Positions 11,407-22,198 of a stretch of 64,000 bases of DNA are shown in pieces. The stretch covers positions 3,286,001 through 3,350,000 of the forward strand of contig OY987250.1 of the NCBI GenBank assembly GCA_963920765.1. Reading direction: 5' to 3'. The translations under genes were made by a program, and so were the position numbers. The stretch comes from Ulota crispa. Taxonomy: Eukaryota > Streptophyta > Bryopsida > Orthotrichales > Orthotrichaceae. The notes beneath the pieces are model-generated. The model was given only the letters and a program-made list of their open reading frames with translations, made no database searches and was not told the origin of the DNA. The number at the start of each line of letters is the position of its first letter. Positions within the stretch are counted from its first letter, which is position 1.

Positions 11407-11869
11407 ACATTGTTGAGGTCAAATTTGTGGCTTTTGGATGAGTGGATGGTGGAATAACACTATTTCTCATCCAAGATTTTATCTTGACTTGGACAGTGCA
11501 ATTGAGAACATCTAAATGGATAACTTTTGCGTGCACAATACTCACAAAAAGAGTCTCATTTGTCAATTGAGTAGTAAAGATGCGCAGTGGTGTAGTGTAT
11601 TTTAAATTTTGAGGATTTCTTTACCAAAGCTCAATGTTAGTTATTAAAAATGGTGTGTTTTGAGTTTGAATGTGACTAACAATAAAAAATTTACCAAATC
11701 TAATTTCTTCTATCACTAGTAGAAAACTCTTTCCAAAACAACGGAAAACCAACAGTTTCTTGTTGATTTCGGCACTTGCCCACGCTAATTGATTAATTTA
11801 ACAGAATTCTGTAAAAAACTAAATACATTCTGTTGATTTGGACACCATTATATAAATCAACAGAAATTT

Positions 11870-12680
11870 TGGAATCTTTTGAGGATCTTTTGGGAATTTT
11901 TTGTGAATCTTTAAAAATCTTCAAGAATCTTTTGGGAATCATTGAGAATCTTTTCAAGATTTTTAAGAATATTTAAGAATCTTTTCAAGATTTTAGAATC
12001 TTTGAGAATCTTTTGGAATCTTTGGGAATCTTTTCAAGTTCTTTTGGAATCGTTGAGAATGTTTGAGAACAATTGAGAATCTTTGAGAATCTTTGAGAAT
12101 CTTTTGGAATCTTTGGAAATCTTTTCAAGTATTTTTGGAATCTTTGAGAATGTTTGAAAACAATTGAGAATCTTTGAGAATCTTTGAGAATCTTTGAGAA
12201 TCTTTTGGAATCTTTGGGAATCTTTTCAAGTATTTTTGGAATCTTTGAGAATGTTTGAGAATGTTTGAGAATCTTTTGGAATATTTGGGAATCTTTTCAA
12301 GTTTTTTGGAATCTTTGAGAATGTTTGAGAACAATTGAGAATCTTTGAGAATCTTTTAGGAGTCTTTGAGAATCTTTTAGGAATCTTTGAGAATCTTTTA
12401 GGAAGATTTGAGAATTCTTGAGAATCTTTGAGAATAGTTAGGAATATTTGAGAATCTTTGGAAATGTTCTAGGAATTTTGAATTTTTTTGAGAATTTTTG
12501 AAAATCTTTATGAATAATCTTGGAATCTTCTTGGAAGCTTTGAAAAGCTTTGAGAATCTTTAAGAATCTTTGGAAATCTTTGGGAATCTTTGGGAATCTT
12601 TTGAGAATCCTTTTTGAAATTCAAAAAATCTTGGAAAATCTGTGAGAATTTTCAAGAACCTTTTTGGAATCTTTGAGAAT
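11870..12680. repeat. Degenerate GAATCTTTGA short tandem array
   Basis: About 800 bp is built from variants of GAATCTTTGAGAATCTTTTG with 10-12 bp spacing. Longer higher-order units of roughly 115 bp are recognisable from repeated AATCTTTTCAAGTATTTTTGG and GAGAACAATTGAGAATC blocks (12010-12350). It lies inside the CACTA element. The minus-strand open frame at 12125-12334 is only its translation (KDSQRFSKIL-type repeats). Confidence 0.8.
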
Positions 12681-13640
12681 CTTCTTAAAATCTTTATGAA
12701 ATTTGTCAAAGTACTTCAAAATACTTATAGAAATAGAATCTCTTAGACTGAATTAGAGTCCTCTAGGAATCTTTTTGTAATTCATCAAAATACTTTAAAA
12801 TATTTTTAACAAAAAAACTATCACAATAGTTTAGGTTTGTTTTTGAAATCTTTCTAAAATCTTTTTGGACCTCATTAAATTTTTTTGAAGTCTTAAAAAA
12901 TAAAAGAAGTTTTCAAAAAACAAGAATCTTTTAGAAGTTTGAGTGTACATTGACTGATTTTATTTTCTTTACTTTTCACAATTTGGTAAGATTTAAAATT
13001 AGCAACCTTTAAAGTCAAGTAAAAACATGATCATAATAACAAAAAAATTAATAGTTTTCTGTTGATCTAGACACTTTTGGACACAACTTCACTAATTCAA
13101 CAAAATTTTATATAAAAAGTACAACATTTTGTTGTTTTAAATACCAAAATTTCTTTACAAACATATATAAAAGATGCTCCTCAATTCTTTGAAGAAATCA
13201 TATATGTCCCTCAAGGATTAAAAGTACCTCTTTCCTTTTTGTATAAATATCAACAATGCTTCTAATATATTGGGAAAATGTTAAAAATGCTCCTCAACTA
13301 TTTTAAATTATTTATATCTTTGTGTTATATGATAACAAAGTGTATAGTTTAATGCAAATCCTTACAAGAATCCAAAGGTGATTTTTACATTTCAAATAAC
13401 ACAAGGATATATTTAACATTTCAAAATAGAAGAGTTATTTTATTAATTTTCCAAAATAATAGGAGTATAATTGATATTCCTACAAAAAATAAGGACTATT
13501 TTTTATGTTTCACATATTTTCGGTGTAAACTTGATATTTTAAAAGATTTAAAGGGTATTTTTAGTATTTTTCCTTCTATTATTAATCAAATGAATTAAAA
13601 AAAACAATCTTATAAAATATTTTTATAAGCTTTAAAAGAT

Positions 13641-14052
13641 GGGAATTGATATGTGTACCACACCCTTCCAATTATTGTATCACACCACAAGGTAAATTTT
13701 AGATTTCTACCATCAAAAAGCTGAATTTGAAAATTTTGAATTCAGATTTGGACTTAAAGACCATGGTATTGTCTAGAACCATAAAAAAAGTTGTAATTCA
13801 ACAACACCCAATGAAAAAGTTTAGTTAGGGAGAAAATTGTTAATTTTACTTTAATTTGTAAAAAAAGATAAGCTTTTTCATTGGATGTTGTTGAATTGCA
13901 ACATTTTTTATGGTCCTAGACAATATCATGATCTCTAAATCCAAATTTGAATTCAAAATTCTCAAATTCAAATTTCTAATGGTAGAAATCTAAAATTTAC
14001 CCCGGGGGTGTGGTACAATAGTTCAAAGGGTGTGGTTCACATATTAATGCCC
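13641..14052. mobile_element. Mutator-like MITE copy 1 (family A)
   Basis: The terminal repeat GGGAATTGATATGTGTACCAC is answered by GTGGTTCACATATTAATGCCC. The two arms pair over almost the whole 412 bp (CATCAAAAAGCTGAATTTG; CAACAACACCCAATGAAAAAG). Flanking 9-mers TTAAAAGAT and TTGAAAAAT match at 7 of 9 positions, consistent with a 9-bp target duplication. It is nested inside the CACTA element. Confidence 0.75.
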
Positions 14053-15235
14053 TTGAAAAATATCCAAAACTATTCAAAAGTCAATAGAATTTTGATTTTA
14101 TAATTGCAAGGATTTAATTTCGTAACTTTTCACGACTTCATGTTATTTGAAGCTATCAAACTATGGAGGCTATTTTAACAAAATAAGGTTCTTTTTACAA
14201 AAAAACTAGCACTAAATAATAATTATTAATGAATCCAACCTTTGCCTGCAACAATCCTTATGAGATTTTAGAATTCCAAAAAAAATTTATAAACAAAATC
14301 AAAAAGATGGAAATAATCAATTTATTTAAAATTTCTAAACACCTTCTCTGATTTTAGCTCATAACTTTTGATAAAAAGATTGAAATCCAAAAAAAATTGT
14401 TGGAGGTGAAAGTAAAATATATTTACCAACTTTTCTTAGTTCTAAGTTTTTTGAAAAAAAATCCTTTAATGGGCAAAAATAGCCTCCAAAGTTTACTGGG
14501 TTACTAAAAACATGAACATTTAATGTACAAATAGAATCAAGATACCAATATGTGCATTTGTATTTGCACATTATCTAGTGGTCTTTGAGAATGTGATAAA
14601 GTTGTGGAGTGTGATGATAGAGGTGAAGGGTTCAAACCCCACTACCGGCAGCTGCCCGAGGCTTGGGCAGCTGCCTGTCCCCTAAAAAGTTCACATTTTT
14701 GTAAAATAAAAACAATTCTATGAAGAAAAAAAAAATTAAATTGAAAAGAAATAGAATTGAACAACATAAAATACGGAATAGAAATCAACAACAAATTAAC
14801 AGAAAACTATAAATAATTAACAGAAAAGTACTCAAATCAACTTGACCAAATTCACAGAAAAAAGCAACAATTTTCGGTTGAAATTCTGTTGATTTTGTGC
14901 TGAGTTTTCTACTAGTATATATTTTGAAATTTTGAAATAAATTTGAGTGCTGAATTTATTGTTACTATCACAAGTTGAATACATGGTTACATTTCCTAAT
15001 TTTACTAACGTGATTACAATAATTCAATCGAGATGGTCTTCATTGTGATTTACATCCACGTCTGAAAAAATTAGTTTAATTGAATACATTTGTAATTGAC
15101 GTGAATTTCTTTAGCATTTATTTCAAAAAAACTACCAATATGGTTTACATTTAAAAATCTACTCTTGTAAAAAAGACAACGGAACCTCCTTGGAAAAAAT
15201 ATTTTGTTCATCATCCGGATTAAAACTGCACACAT

Positions 15236-15318
15236 AGTCAACAGCAGGGTTCGAACCTGCGACGGACTGAGCCCGACGGAACTGATCTCCGTCGCCATCA
15301 CCACTCGGCCATGTTGAC
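15236..15318 (-). tRNA. tRNA-Ser-like sequence, probably pseudogene or SINE-derived
   Basis: The minus strand folds as an 83-nt class II tRNA. It has acceptor stem GTCAACA/TGTTGAC, an intact A box (TGGCCGAGTGG), a variable arm (GGGCTCAGTCC) and an intact B box (GGTTCGAACCC). The overall sequence resembles plant tRNA-Ser. The anticodon loop is abnormal: GATCAGT instead of the CTNNNAA form, with A where the universal U33 should be and UCA in the anticodon position. The discriminator base is U rather than the usual G, and no T-run follows. It is therefore most likely a degenerate tRNA gene or the head of a tRNA-derived SINE. Confidence 0.6.
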
Positions 15319-16648
15319 ATGGCAACGCTTGCTTTGAGCGGTTCTTAATCTAAAGCTTGGGATTCATCCTGCATTTGCATAAATGAATCATGGTGCATTT
15401 TATCAAAGCAAAAAATGAAAACATGGAAACTACTGCATATGTTTTTTCAAGGGAGAATTCCTATCTTCAACATCGGTCATGAAGAAAGTACAAGCACAAC
15501 AAACAAGCCTCTGAGTTTTTGGTCCAAAGGTATTTATGTTATATCTGAAGGAAGGGTATCTATGTAAATATAGCAAATGTCAGGGATACCCATGAATTTT
15601 TTCCTTTTTTTAATCAATAAGCTAAACTTGATTTGTTTCAAGGGTAAAGTGAATTTGTTTAGCAAACAATTAAATTAGTTCACAATAATTTAGATTAAAT
15701 TTTGAGGAGATTTTGTAAGATTGCATCTAAATTAAGAGTGTGTGAAGAGGTTAAATTATTGCAAAAGCTATGTCACCAAATTGTTATTTGAAGGGGCAAC
15801 AAAAAATTGTGACTAGAACCCTACTTGAAGAATAAGGGGCTCAAAACTTGCTGCACCTTTACACTAGTTAAACCCAATTCACTTAAATTAGCTTGAAGAA
15901 GTTTTGTACTTTCAAAACCTTGCACTGATAGAATCAACTTTTGTTGTATCAAACATACACAATTTCATGCTTCTAGGTCATTTTGTTTTCCTTACTTACT
16001 TTGGCTAACAGATAGAAAATTTGTCTAACAACTAAAGGACTTCGGAACCAGTACCCTAAGCAACTTGTGCACTTTTCCTTTATTAATTACGTAACTTATA
16101 CAACTACATGACTGAAGCATACCTCAGTGAACCACAACTCCAAAAACTTTTTGCTAAACGATTTGAGCATGTGAAATAGGATGTCAATTTGAATTCTTCT
16201 GTTAGGCCAGTCACACCCAACGTCATTACATTATTGAGATAAGTTACTTTCAAACTACTGCAAAAAAATCACTCAACAACTCATATCATTATTACAATTA
16301 CATCTGAGTTATATTCTTGTCAGATTTAACATACCAAAACTTCATTTTAGAAATGAAGAATATGAGTACTGGTAAGTTAGTTTTTATGTCTTGTGAACTT
16401 TACTACGGGCGGGGTCTTAGACCAATGGAGACCTAATGTGCCAACGATGAAATCGTTTGAAAAACAATTATCCCAAATTTCTCCATCTTCTTTGGTGTGA
16501 GGAATGCTTTTATAGGCCCCTAGAAGACGAGAATGATTCTCTATTTCCTTAGGACTCAGGGGCAGTTCAAACTATGGCCACATCCCCATCTCTGCAAGTG
16601 GGTTTAGGAGCCAATATCAACATTGTACCTATGCGTCAATCTATATAA
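15319..16648. other. Spacer with dispersed repeat fragments
   Basis: Positions 15530-15600 hold a fragment of the GTATCTATG-type foldback family seen at 25272 and 50978. The segment 15800-15900 (AACCCTACTTGAAGAATAA and on) is similar to 38185-38260 in the same order, so it is another dispersed repeat. No coding region is supported. Confidence 0.45.
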
Positions 16649-16803
16649 AAAAAGACGCTTTCTTCACTGAGTACTATGACTGACGTGAGTCATTTTGGAC
16701 AGTCCATAATGACTCACAGCAGTCATAATGACCAAAATGAGTCATTATAGACTGTCCGAAATGACTCACGCAGTCATAGTGCTTAATCAAGAAAGCGTCT
16801 TTT
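16649..16803. mobile_element. Small palindromic MITE (AAAAGACGCTTTCTT ends)
   Basis: Two arms of about 76 bp are nearly perfect inverted repeats: AAAGACGCTTTCTT..CATGACTG..GAGTCATTTTGGACAGTC at the left and its reverse complement at the right, with internal TGAGTCATT repeats. Non-coding; only this copy is seen. Confidence 0.7.
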
Positions 16804-16908
16804 CTTTGTAGTACAAGTGGTGGTTATTTTGTAACTTAAATCTAAGTAGACCATGAATAGTATATTGTTTGTTGACCAAAATGATAAGCTATCTGTGGTG
16901 TACTTAGA

Positions 16909-18199
16909 TTTGACCCTAAAGGTCCAACTGTCTATTTGGGAGACAGTTGGAGAATTGGGCATATATTTATAGCTAAACCACTTTGCATGATTTTTTGAAA
17001 CTTTTATGGAAGATGGGGAATTCAAAGATTTGAGTGAATATCTAATTTTTTCTTCATCCAAATTTTATTTGAAGAAGTTAAGCATGAATTTTTGGAGAAT
17101 GGGGGAGGGCAAGCATCCCAAAAAATTCTATAAAAATTACATTTAAAAAAAATTAAAACCTAAAATTGGTTATTTTGATTTATACATATGTGGGAAGCTT
17201 TGAATCATTCAATTTTGATTGATGAGATGAAAGTTATGCCGGGATTTTTACTTTGTTGGTAGGTATGGGACTCCCAAACCTCCATTCCTTTTGCCTCTTG
17301 AAAATTTTGATGCTTTACTTTTTTGAGCTCTTTGTGTATTTGTTTTTTTACTTTTCTTTTTTCCAAGTTGTAGTAGACTAAGATTCCTTGGTTTTCACCA
17401 TTTGGATCACAGTAATTCAAGTTTCTCAATTTTACATAAAATCCTCCAATTTTGCCTAGTGTATATGCAAATTTCACAGCCTTACGGCATTGCAAGATTT
17501 TACAAAGTATGATTCACACCTCCAATTCATTTGAAAATTCTTTTGCACTTACCTAACTTGGTTTTCTACATGGAAAAAATAAACCCCAACATTTTGTAAA
17601 GCAATTTTTTTGGTATAAGGTAGGAACATCCATAAGTGTTAGTTTAAGGGCTTTGAACATGATGACTATTAATAAACATCTAGCAAATTATAGGATCATG
17701 TTCATAACAAAAAAAATAATGAGTTTGCAGTTTGCACCTTTGAATGTATTATTTGGATACTATGAGAATAAGTTGTGAATTTTTAAAGAGCAAACTGCCA
17801 TTGTACCCATAACCAACACTAAGGTTTCATGTTCACATGTTGTACATCCTTGTAATTACATCTTTTTACTTCTATAGATTTCCAAAATTTTAGAGGTGAC
17901 GGTTATGGGGACACTAATGCTTGTGGGTGTTCCTACCTTAGGAGTGGTCAAAGGCTTCTAAAATTTTTGTGCAGCAACAAAAATAAAAATAAAAAATTGC
18001 TTCAAACGTGACTATCTCACTCCTCTATGTCTATAATGAGTCAATTTTTTTCCCACAAGGACCTCCCATAGTCTAGGGCATGATCTTACATTTGGATTTC
18101 CAAAAATGACTTTTTTTCCTACCTTTCTACTCATCCCCCAAAAGTGGCAATTTTCATTGACTTTCACAAAATAAAGGGCTTGGACCTTTAGAGGTTCTA
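16909..18199. mobile_element. TTAA-type MITE, family B, reverse orientation, with nested MITE
   Basis: The left end TTGACCCTAAAGGTCCAACTGTC and right end GGCTTGGACCTTTAGAGGTT are worn family B termini. The body is collinear with 50030-50681 (same orientation) and is the reverse complement of 49012-49972. At 17617-17940 the similarity is interrupted by a family D MITE and then resumes with AGTGGTCAAAGGCTTC. No coding frame. Confidence 0.65.
17617..17940. mobile_element. Family D MITE nested in a family B element (TA target)
   Basis: TA-AGGTAGGAACATCCATAAG and CTTGTGGGTGTTCCTACCT-TA bound about 320 bp, closely similar to 20075-20401 and 47234-47555. The unoccupied site in the collinear element near 50420 reads TTTTTTTGATCTAAGAGTGG. 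Here it is split as ..GGTATA[element]TAGGAGTGG, which shows that TA is the duplicated target. Confidence 0.8.
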
Positions 18200-19125
18200 A
18201 AAAGATTAACATACTTTGTGTAAAGAGGGACACCATTAGGATGCTATCGGTGTTGGGTGCCTCTACCTTACTAAAAGGCAAAAAGGGAATACAAAAGAAA
18301 GTCATGAATGTTTTATTTAAAAAATGTGATTGGAACTTAGTTTGAAAGTTGGGTTTAGGAAATGAGTAACTTAGTAAATTCTCACTTTCTTTGACTCCAA
18401 AAATTCCAAAAGTGTTGCCATGTAAGCAAAATGCAACTAAGCAAGCCATGGGACTTGAGACATAGTGTGAAGCTCCAAGTCCCAACTTTTGACTTTACAC
18501 CAATAAGATTCTCAGATTTTAATGGGACATGGAACACAATGTGAAGCTCCCCTTCGTAAGATGAGGAGTACGTTTCTCTACTTACAATCCTATCACTTCA
18601 AAAGTAAAGATACTAGATTCCATTTGTCCCCCCAATTCTGTCCATAGGGTGTTTGTTGAAGCATTCATATTTCATAATATGATCTCTTAAGTAGTGACGT
18701 CATCTTTCAGGCACATGATAGGAAAATAAGGAACCTCTAGTTCATGCTCTAGTGCATGGTGTAGCTTCCTTGAGGAAGATGGTGTAGTTTCCTTGAGGAA
18801 GAGGGTGAAAAGATTCAAGTTGATCTTTAACTTGAATCTCAAAGTTCACAAAAGCCCAAAATAGAAAACTTCTAAGATATCCTGCTTTTTGTTTTTAAAA
18901 TATACATGGTTTCTATTTGGTTACTGGTGAGTTCAATTTCAAATTGGAATCTTAAAATACACGGTAACAGGTCGTTCAACTGCAGCAGAGTAGGAGGCAG
19001 CCGTTAGATATGTAATATTTGTAGCTTACAACGAGGAATTGAGAAATCAAAGTTTCTCCATACCATACCGTTACACTAATAAATTCTGTTTAGTATTTGC
19101 AACATCAATTACAAATCTAAACGTA
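18200..19125. other. Spacer with MITE fragments
   Basis: 18420-18555 contains a partial copy of the family at 6693-7040 (GACATAGTGTGAAGCTCC at two places, facing). A 26-bp motif around TTCCTTGAGGAAGA is repeated in tandem near 18765-18810. No gene is supported. Confidence 0.45.
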
Positions 19126-19345
19126 GGAGGTTCTAAAAAGCGAGCCAGTTTTAAAAGCCAGCGGCTCTAGGAATCTCTTACATTTTGCAAAAAATATGTA
19201 AAACTGTCCTTGATGAGTTAGGAGGGGGCTTAGCAATATTGCTAGTCCCATCTAACTCATCAATGATAGTTGTACATATTTTTTACAAAATGCAAGAGAT
19301 TTCTAGAGCCCCTTGTTTTTAAAACCAACAGCTTTTGGAACCTTT
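19126..19345. mobile_element. Palindromic MITE, ~220 bp
   Basis: The arms AGGTTCTAAAAAGCGAGCCAGTTTTAAA and its inverted counterpart near 19318-19345 pair. So do GGCTCTAGGAATCTCTTACATTTTG and CAAAATGCAAGAGATTTCTAGAGCC. Loop and stem cover the whole element. Non-coding. Confidence 0.65.
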
Positions 19346-20074
19346 TATCTTAATATTAAATGGCAACATCTTCATTAATATCACAACAATAAATGTCAAC
19401 ATGGACAATAATTGTTCACTCATATAAATTTTTGATTGTTTTCCAAATTTTTGTGCCTTCACATCTAATTTTAGCTAAGGAATTGTTCTTTCATAATTGA
19501 AATAAGACAACTTGGCTAAATGTACAATAATAAGAGTGTCTTTGACAATTTTAGCAATTTTTTTTTCACATTCTCATTCTTATGTATTCTCTTAGAGCAT
19601 CTCCAATCGACCTCAACAATTTGATAACTAGGTAGAGTAATGTTTTTTGTTTCCAGTGTTAACCACTTGTTTCCCCACTTGTCCAACTAGGTAAAAGAAT
19701 GTTCAACCAATAACAAGTCTCCTTGTTTGTAAAAGCAAAAAGATTTTCCATCATTGATTGTCCAATCCAATAATTATTCAACAAAGTACAATAAATAGTG
19801 CATTTAGGTTGCCTTAGCAGTTAGGCTACAACTTGCAAGAGTTTGGCCAGCCACTTGGAGGCTCCTGCAACTCTTTGGATATTAGGATTTTACATGCTTT
19901 ACAACTTGGACCTTGCTAGTTTGATTTTCAGCCACTTTGTTGTTGTTGCCAAGACCTTTAAACATTTTTCATTGGAATAATCATCAATGAAAATTACCAT
20001 ATTACCAATAAGTACCTATATACTGTACAATCTCTAAAAAACTAGTGTGGACAACCTAAATGTACTATTTAGTG
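19346..20074. other. AT-rich spacer
   Basis: Nothing recognisable on either strand. Confidence 0.4.
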
Positions 20075-20401
20075 TAAGGTAGGAGCACCCATAAGCGTCA
20101 ATCTAAGGGTTTTGAACATGATGACTATTAATAAACATCTAGCAAATTATAGGATCATGTTTGTAACAAAAAAAAATAATGAGTTTGCAATTTGCACCTT
20201 TGATTGTAATATTTGGATACCATGAGAATAAGTTGTGAAATTTTAAAGAGCAAATTGCCATTGTACCCATAACCACTATCAAGATTTCATGTTCACATGT
20301 TGTACATCCTTGTAATTACATCTATTTACTTCCAAAGATTTTCCAAAATTTTAGAACTGACGGTTATGGAGACAGCGTTGCTTATGGGTGCTCCTACCTT
20401 A
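20075..20401. mobile_element. Family D MITE upstream of PRODH (TA target)
   Basis: It has the cleanest termini of the family: TA-AGGTAGGAGCACCCATAAGCG and CTTATGGGTGCTCCTACCT-TA. The 327-bp body closely follows 17617-17940 and 47234-47555. It ends about 120 bp before the GC-richer promoter of the PRODH gene. Confidence 0.8.
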
Positions 20402-20520
20402 ATGTTTGAAGAAATTGCTACACACAAAAATACTAGAGTTTTTATCGTATCAACAAAAAAAATATTCCATGGATGGATTAATTGCTCCCCTTTCATCTAA
20501 AAATCTCCCTTGTTTTACAA

Positions 20521-20900
20521 TACAGGTGGAGATGCTCTTACGTTTCTTCCAACCGACGTATTTCTCGTTGGCCAACTGAATCGCTGACGTGGAATGCCAG
20601 CGGGACCCGTCACCCGTCACTGACGCCAGCCATTCCCAGGGCCAATCACGTTCATTGATCGCGACACGCTGTCCAATAGCGAACAACCCTCACTCCAAAT
20701 CAAATCAACGTACGCCTATGGCCGTGCCGGTTGTCACTTCCGGAGGGCTGTTCGTGTGGCCTGGCCGGCGTCCATCAAGCTCGACGCTCTCCCTTGTCCC
20801 CGCGTCCCGATCGTTGTTCACGGCTGCGTTCCATGCCGCTTTTTGCATTTTCACTGTTCTTCAGTTGAAGCGCTCCTAATCGCCATGATTCTTGCGAGTT
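20521..20900 (+). promoter_or_regulatory. Probable promoter and transcription start region of PRODH
   Basis: Base composition changes abruptly from AT-rich repeat to GC-richer unique sequence. A TGACGTGG element (bZIP-type ACGT core) lies at 20585-20592, and two CCAAT boxes lie at 20642-20646 and 20673-20677. I see no clear TATA box. The region is about 1.5 kb upstream of the PRODH start codon, so a long leader, probably with an intron, is implied (CTGTTAAG|GTTTGTG-type donors and TGATTTCAG acceptor at 22035). The 20589-20879 open frame here has no recognisable domain. Confidence 0.5.
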
Positions 20901-21117
20901 TTGGTGGAGTGACGGTCTGAAATTCTGTGTTAAGAATCTCGTTTCTGTAGTTTCTTGCCGTTTCTTGCAACCATTGGAATTGTGTGTCGAAATTGTTCTG
21001 CTCTGGTTTGTTTCGAGAAGAATTCTGTGACCTGCAAGAGCTGCTGAATTGTTTACGTGGAGCGATCGGGAGTATCTCTCTTCTGCGGATTTCCGTGGAA
21101 AAGCGGCTTGGAGTTCT

Positions 21118-21675
21118 GCTTCGATTGATTCTCTCTGTTAAGGTTTGTGAAGGATATGCTATTTATTTTTTATTCGATATTGTTTCGAAGTAGAGTGGCG
21201 GAGAACCGTGTTTAGAGCTGCCATTTGTGAAGATGCTAGTGTTCCTGTCTCTCTCTTCATTCTGTTTTCTCCTCGCGAATGTTGTTTGTGTTTTTTTTGG
21301 AAAGAGGAATTCTTCAGAAATTTGCGCTTGTAGCTGCACGAGAACATCGAGATGAGCAGTTCCTGAGTAATCGCTAGGAGAGAGAATCAGTGATTGCTTC
21401 AATTGATTCTATCTGTTAAGGTTTGTGGAGGATATGCTGCTTTTTTTTATCGATGTTGTTGCGAAGTAGAGTGGCGGAGAACCGTGTTTAGAGCTAACAT
21501 TTGTGAAGATGCTTGTGTACCTGTCTCTCTTTTCATTCTGTTTTCTCTTCGTTATTGATGTCTTTTATTTTTTGGAAAGGAGTTCTTCACGAATATGCGC
21601 CTCTAGCTACACTAGAGCGTTGATATGAGCAGTTGCTGAGTGCTGAGTAATCGCTAGGAGCGAGAATCGGTGATA
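21118..21675 (+). repeat. Tandem 278-bp duplication in the PRODH leader
   Basis: The block 21118-21395 is repeated at 21396-21675 with an offset of 278 bp. Matched landmarks are GATTCTCTCTGTTAAGGTTTG, AGAGTGGCGGAGAACCGTG, CTGTCTCTCTC and GTAATCGCTAGGAG. Both copies carry an AAG|GTTTGTG candidate splice donor. It lies between the promoter and the start codon, so it probably sits in the 5' leader or leader intron. Confidence 0.8.
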
Positions 21676-22198
21676 TTTTTTCCTCTTTTGTATCTTTCGT
21701 AGCCACCTTTAGAATTAGATGTTGGGAATAGGGGTGTTGTGATACGGACAGGCTAATATTCTATCTGTTTTCAACGAAATTCAATTTCGTTGAGTCGGCT
21801 ACTGCAGTAAAATTCTCCTCTGTAATCCCTGGTGTTTGCTGGATATGTTCCACATCCACTTGAATCGACTTTGTAGTGATAGTTCTTCCTTGAGCACTTT
21901 AGTTATGCTTCAACGCTGTTTGTATACCAGCGCTATTTCGCTCTTATTTCTCTCCTCGAGATCTTATTCTTTAATTGTTATGAGAGTTGGTTGCACGGAG
22001 GGCAGGATCATTTATTAACTCTTTCCTGATTTCAGAGATGTTGGTTGCTGGTTGTCTCTTTCTAGCATCCAAGGTTTAAAGTGCAAATGCCTGAGAGATC
22101 GAGCTGACTGTGACCGTGTTAGTGTTGACATTCAGCTTCATTACGGCAAGGAGGACTCTTCTGCATCTTTCTGATTTTCAAGAGTGTAATCGTTTTCC

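Larger units (their letters stand above)
11711..14920. mobile_element. Non-autonomous CACTA (En/Spm-like) element, ~3.2 kb
   Basis: It begins CACTAGTAGAAAACTC at 11714 and ends GAGTTTTCTACTAGTA at 14917, flanked on both sides by the 3-bp duplication TAT. CACTAGTAGAAAA ends and a 3-bp target duplication are the hallmarks of the CACTA superfamily. Subterminal copies of AATCAACAGAA/TTCTGTTGATT cluster within about 150 bp of both ends, as expected of transposase-binding repeats. The interior has no transposase. It is filled with the GAATCTTTGA array (11870-12680), AT-rich sequence and a nested 9-bp-TSD MITE (13641-14052). The last base of the right terminus is A instead of G. Confidence 0.75.

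Noticed and set aside
12125..12334. 69-codon lysine/serine repeat protein, minus strand
   Set aside because: Simple translation of the GAATCTTTGA array.
14600..14690. Possible tRNA or SINE (B-box-like GGTTCAAACCCC)
   Set aside because: No matching A box at the correct distance and no cloverleaf could be drawn; it lies inside the CACTA element.
18012..18485. 157-codon minus-strand open frame
   Set aside because: It crosses the end of a family B element and a fragment of another MITE; no domain, and it is not kept in the other family B copies.
17617..20401. Family D elements as Tourist/Harbinger MITEs with TAA/TTA targets
   Set aside because: The left flank is always TAA and the right always TTA, so the trinucleotide is not a direct duplication; the empty site near 50420 supports TA.
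20589..20879. 96-codon open frame at the PRODH promoter
   Set aside because: It spans CCAAT boxes and GC-rich promoter sequence, has an overlapping antisense frame, and shows no domain.
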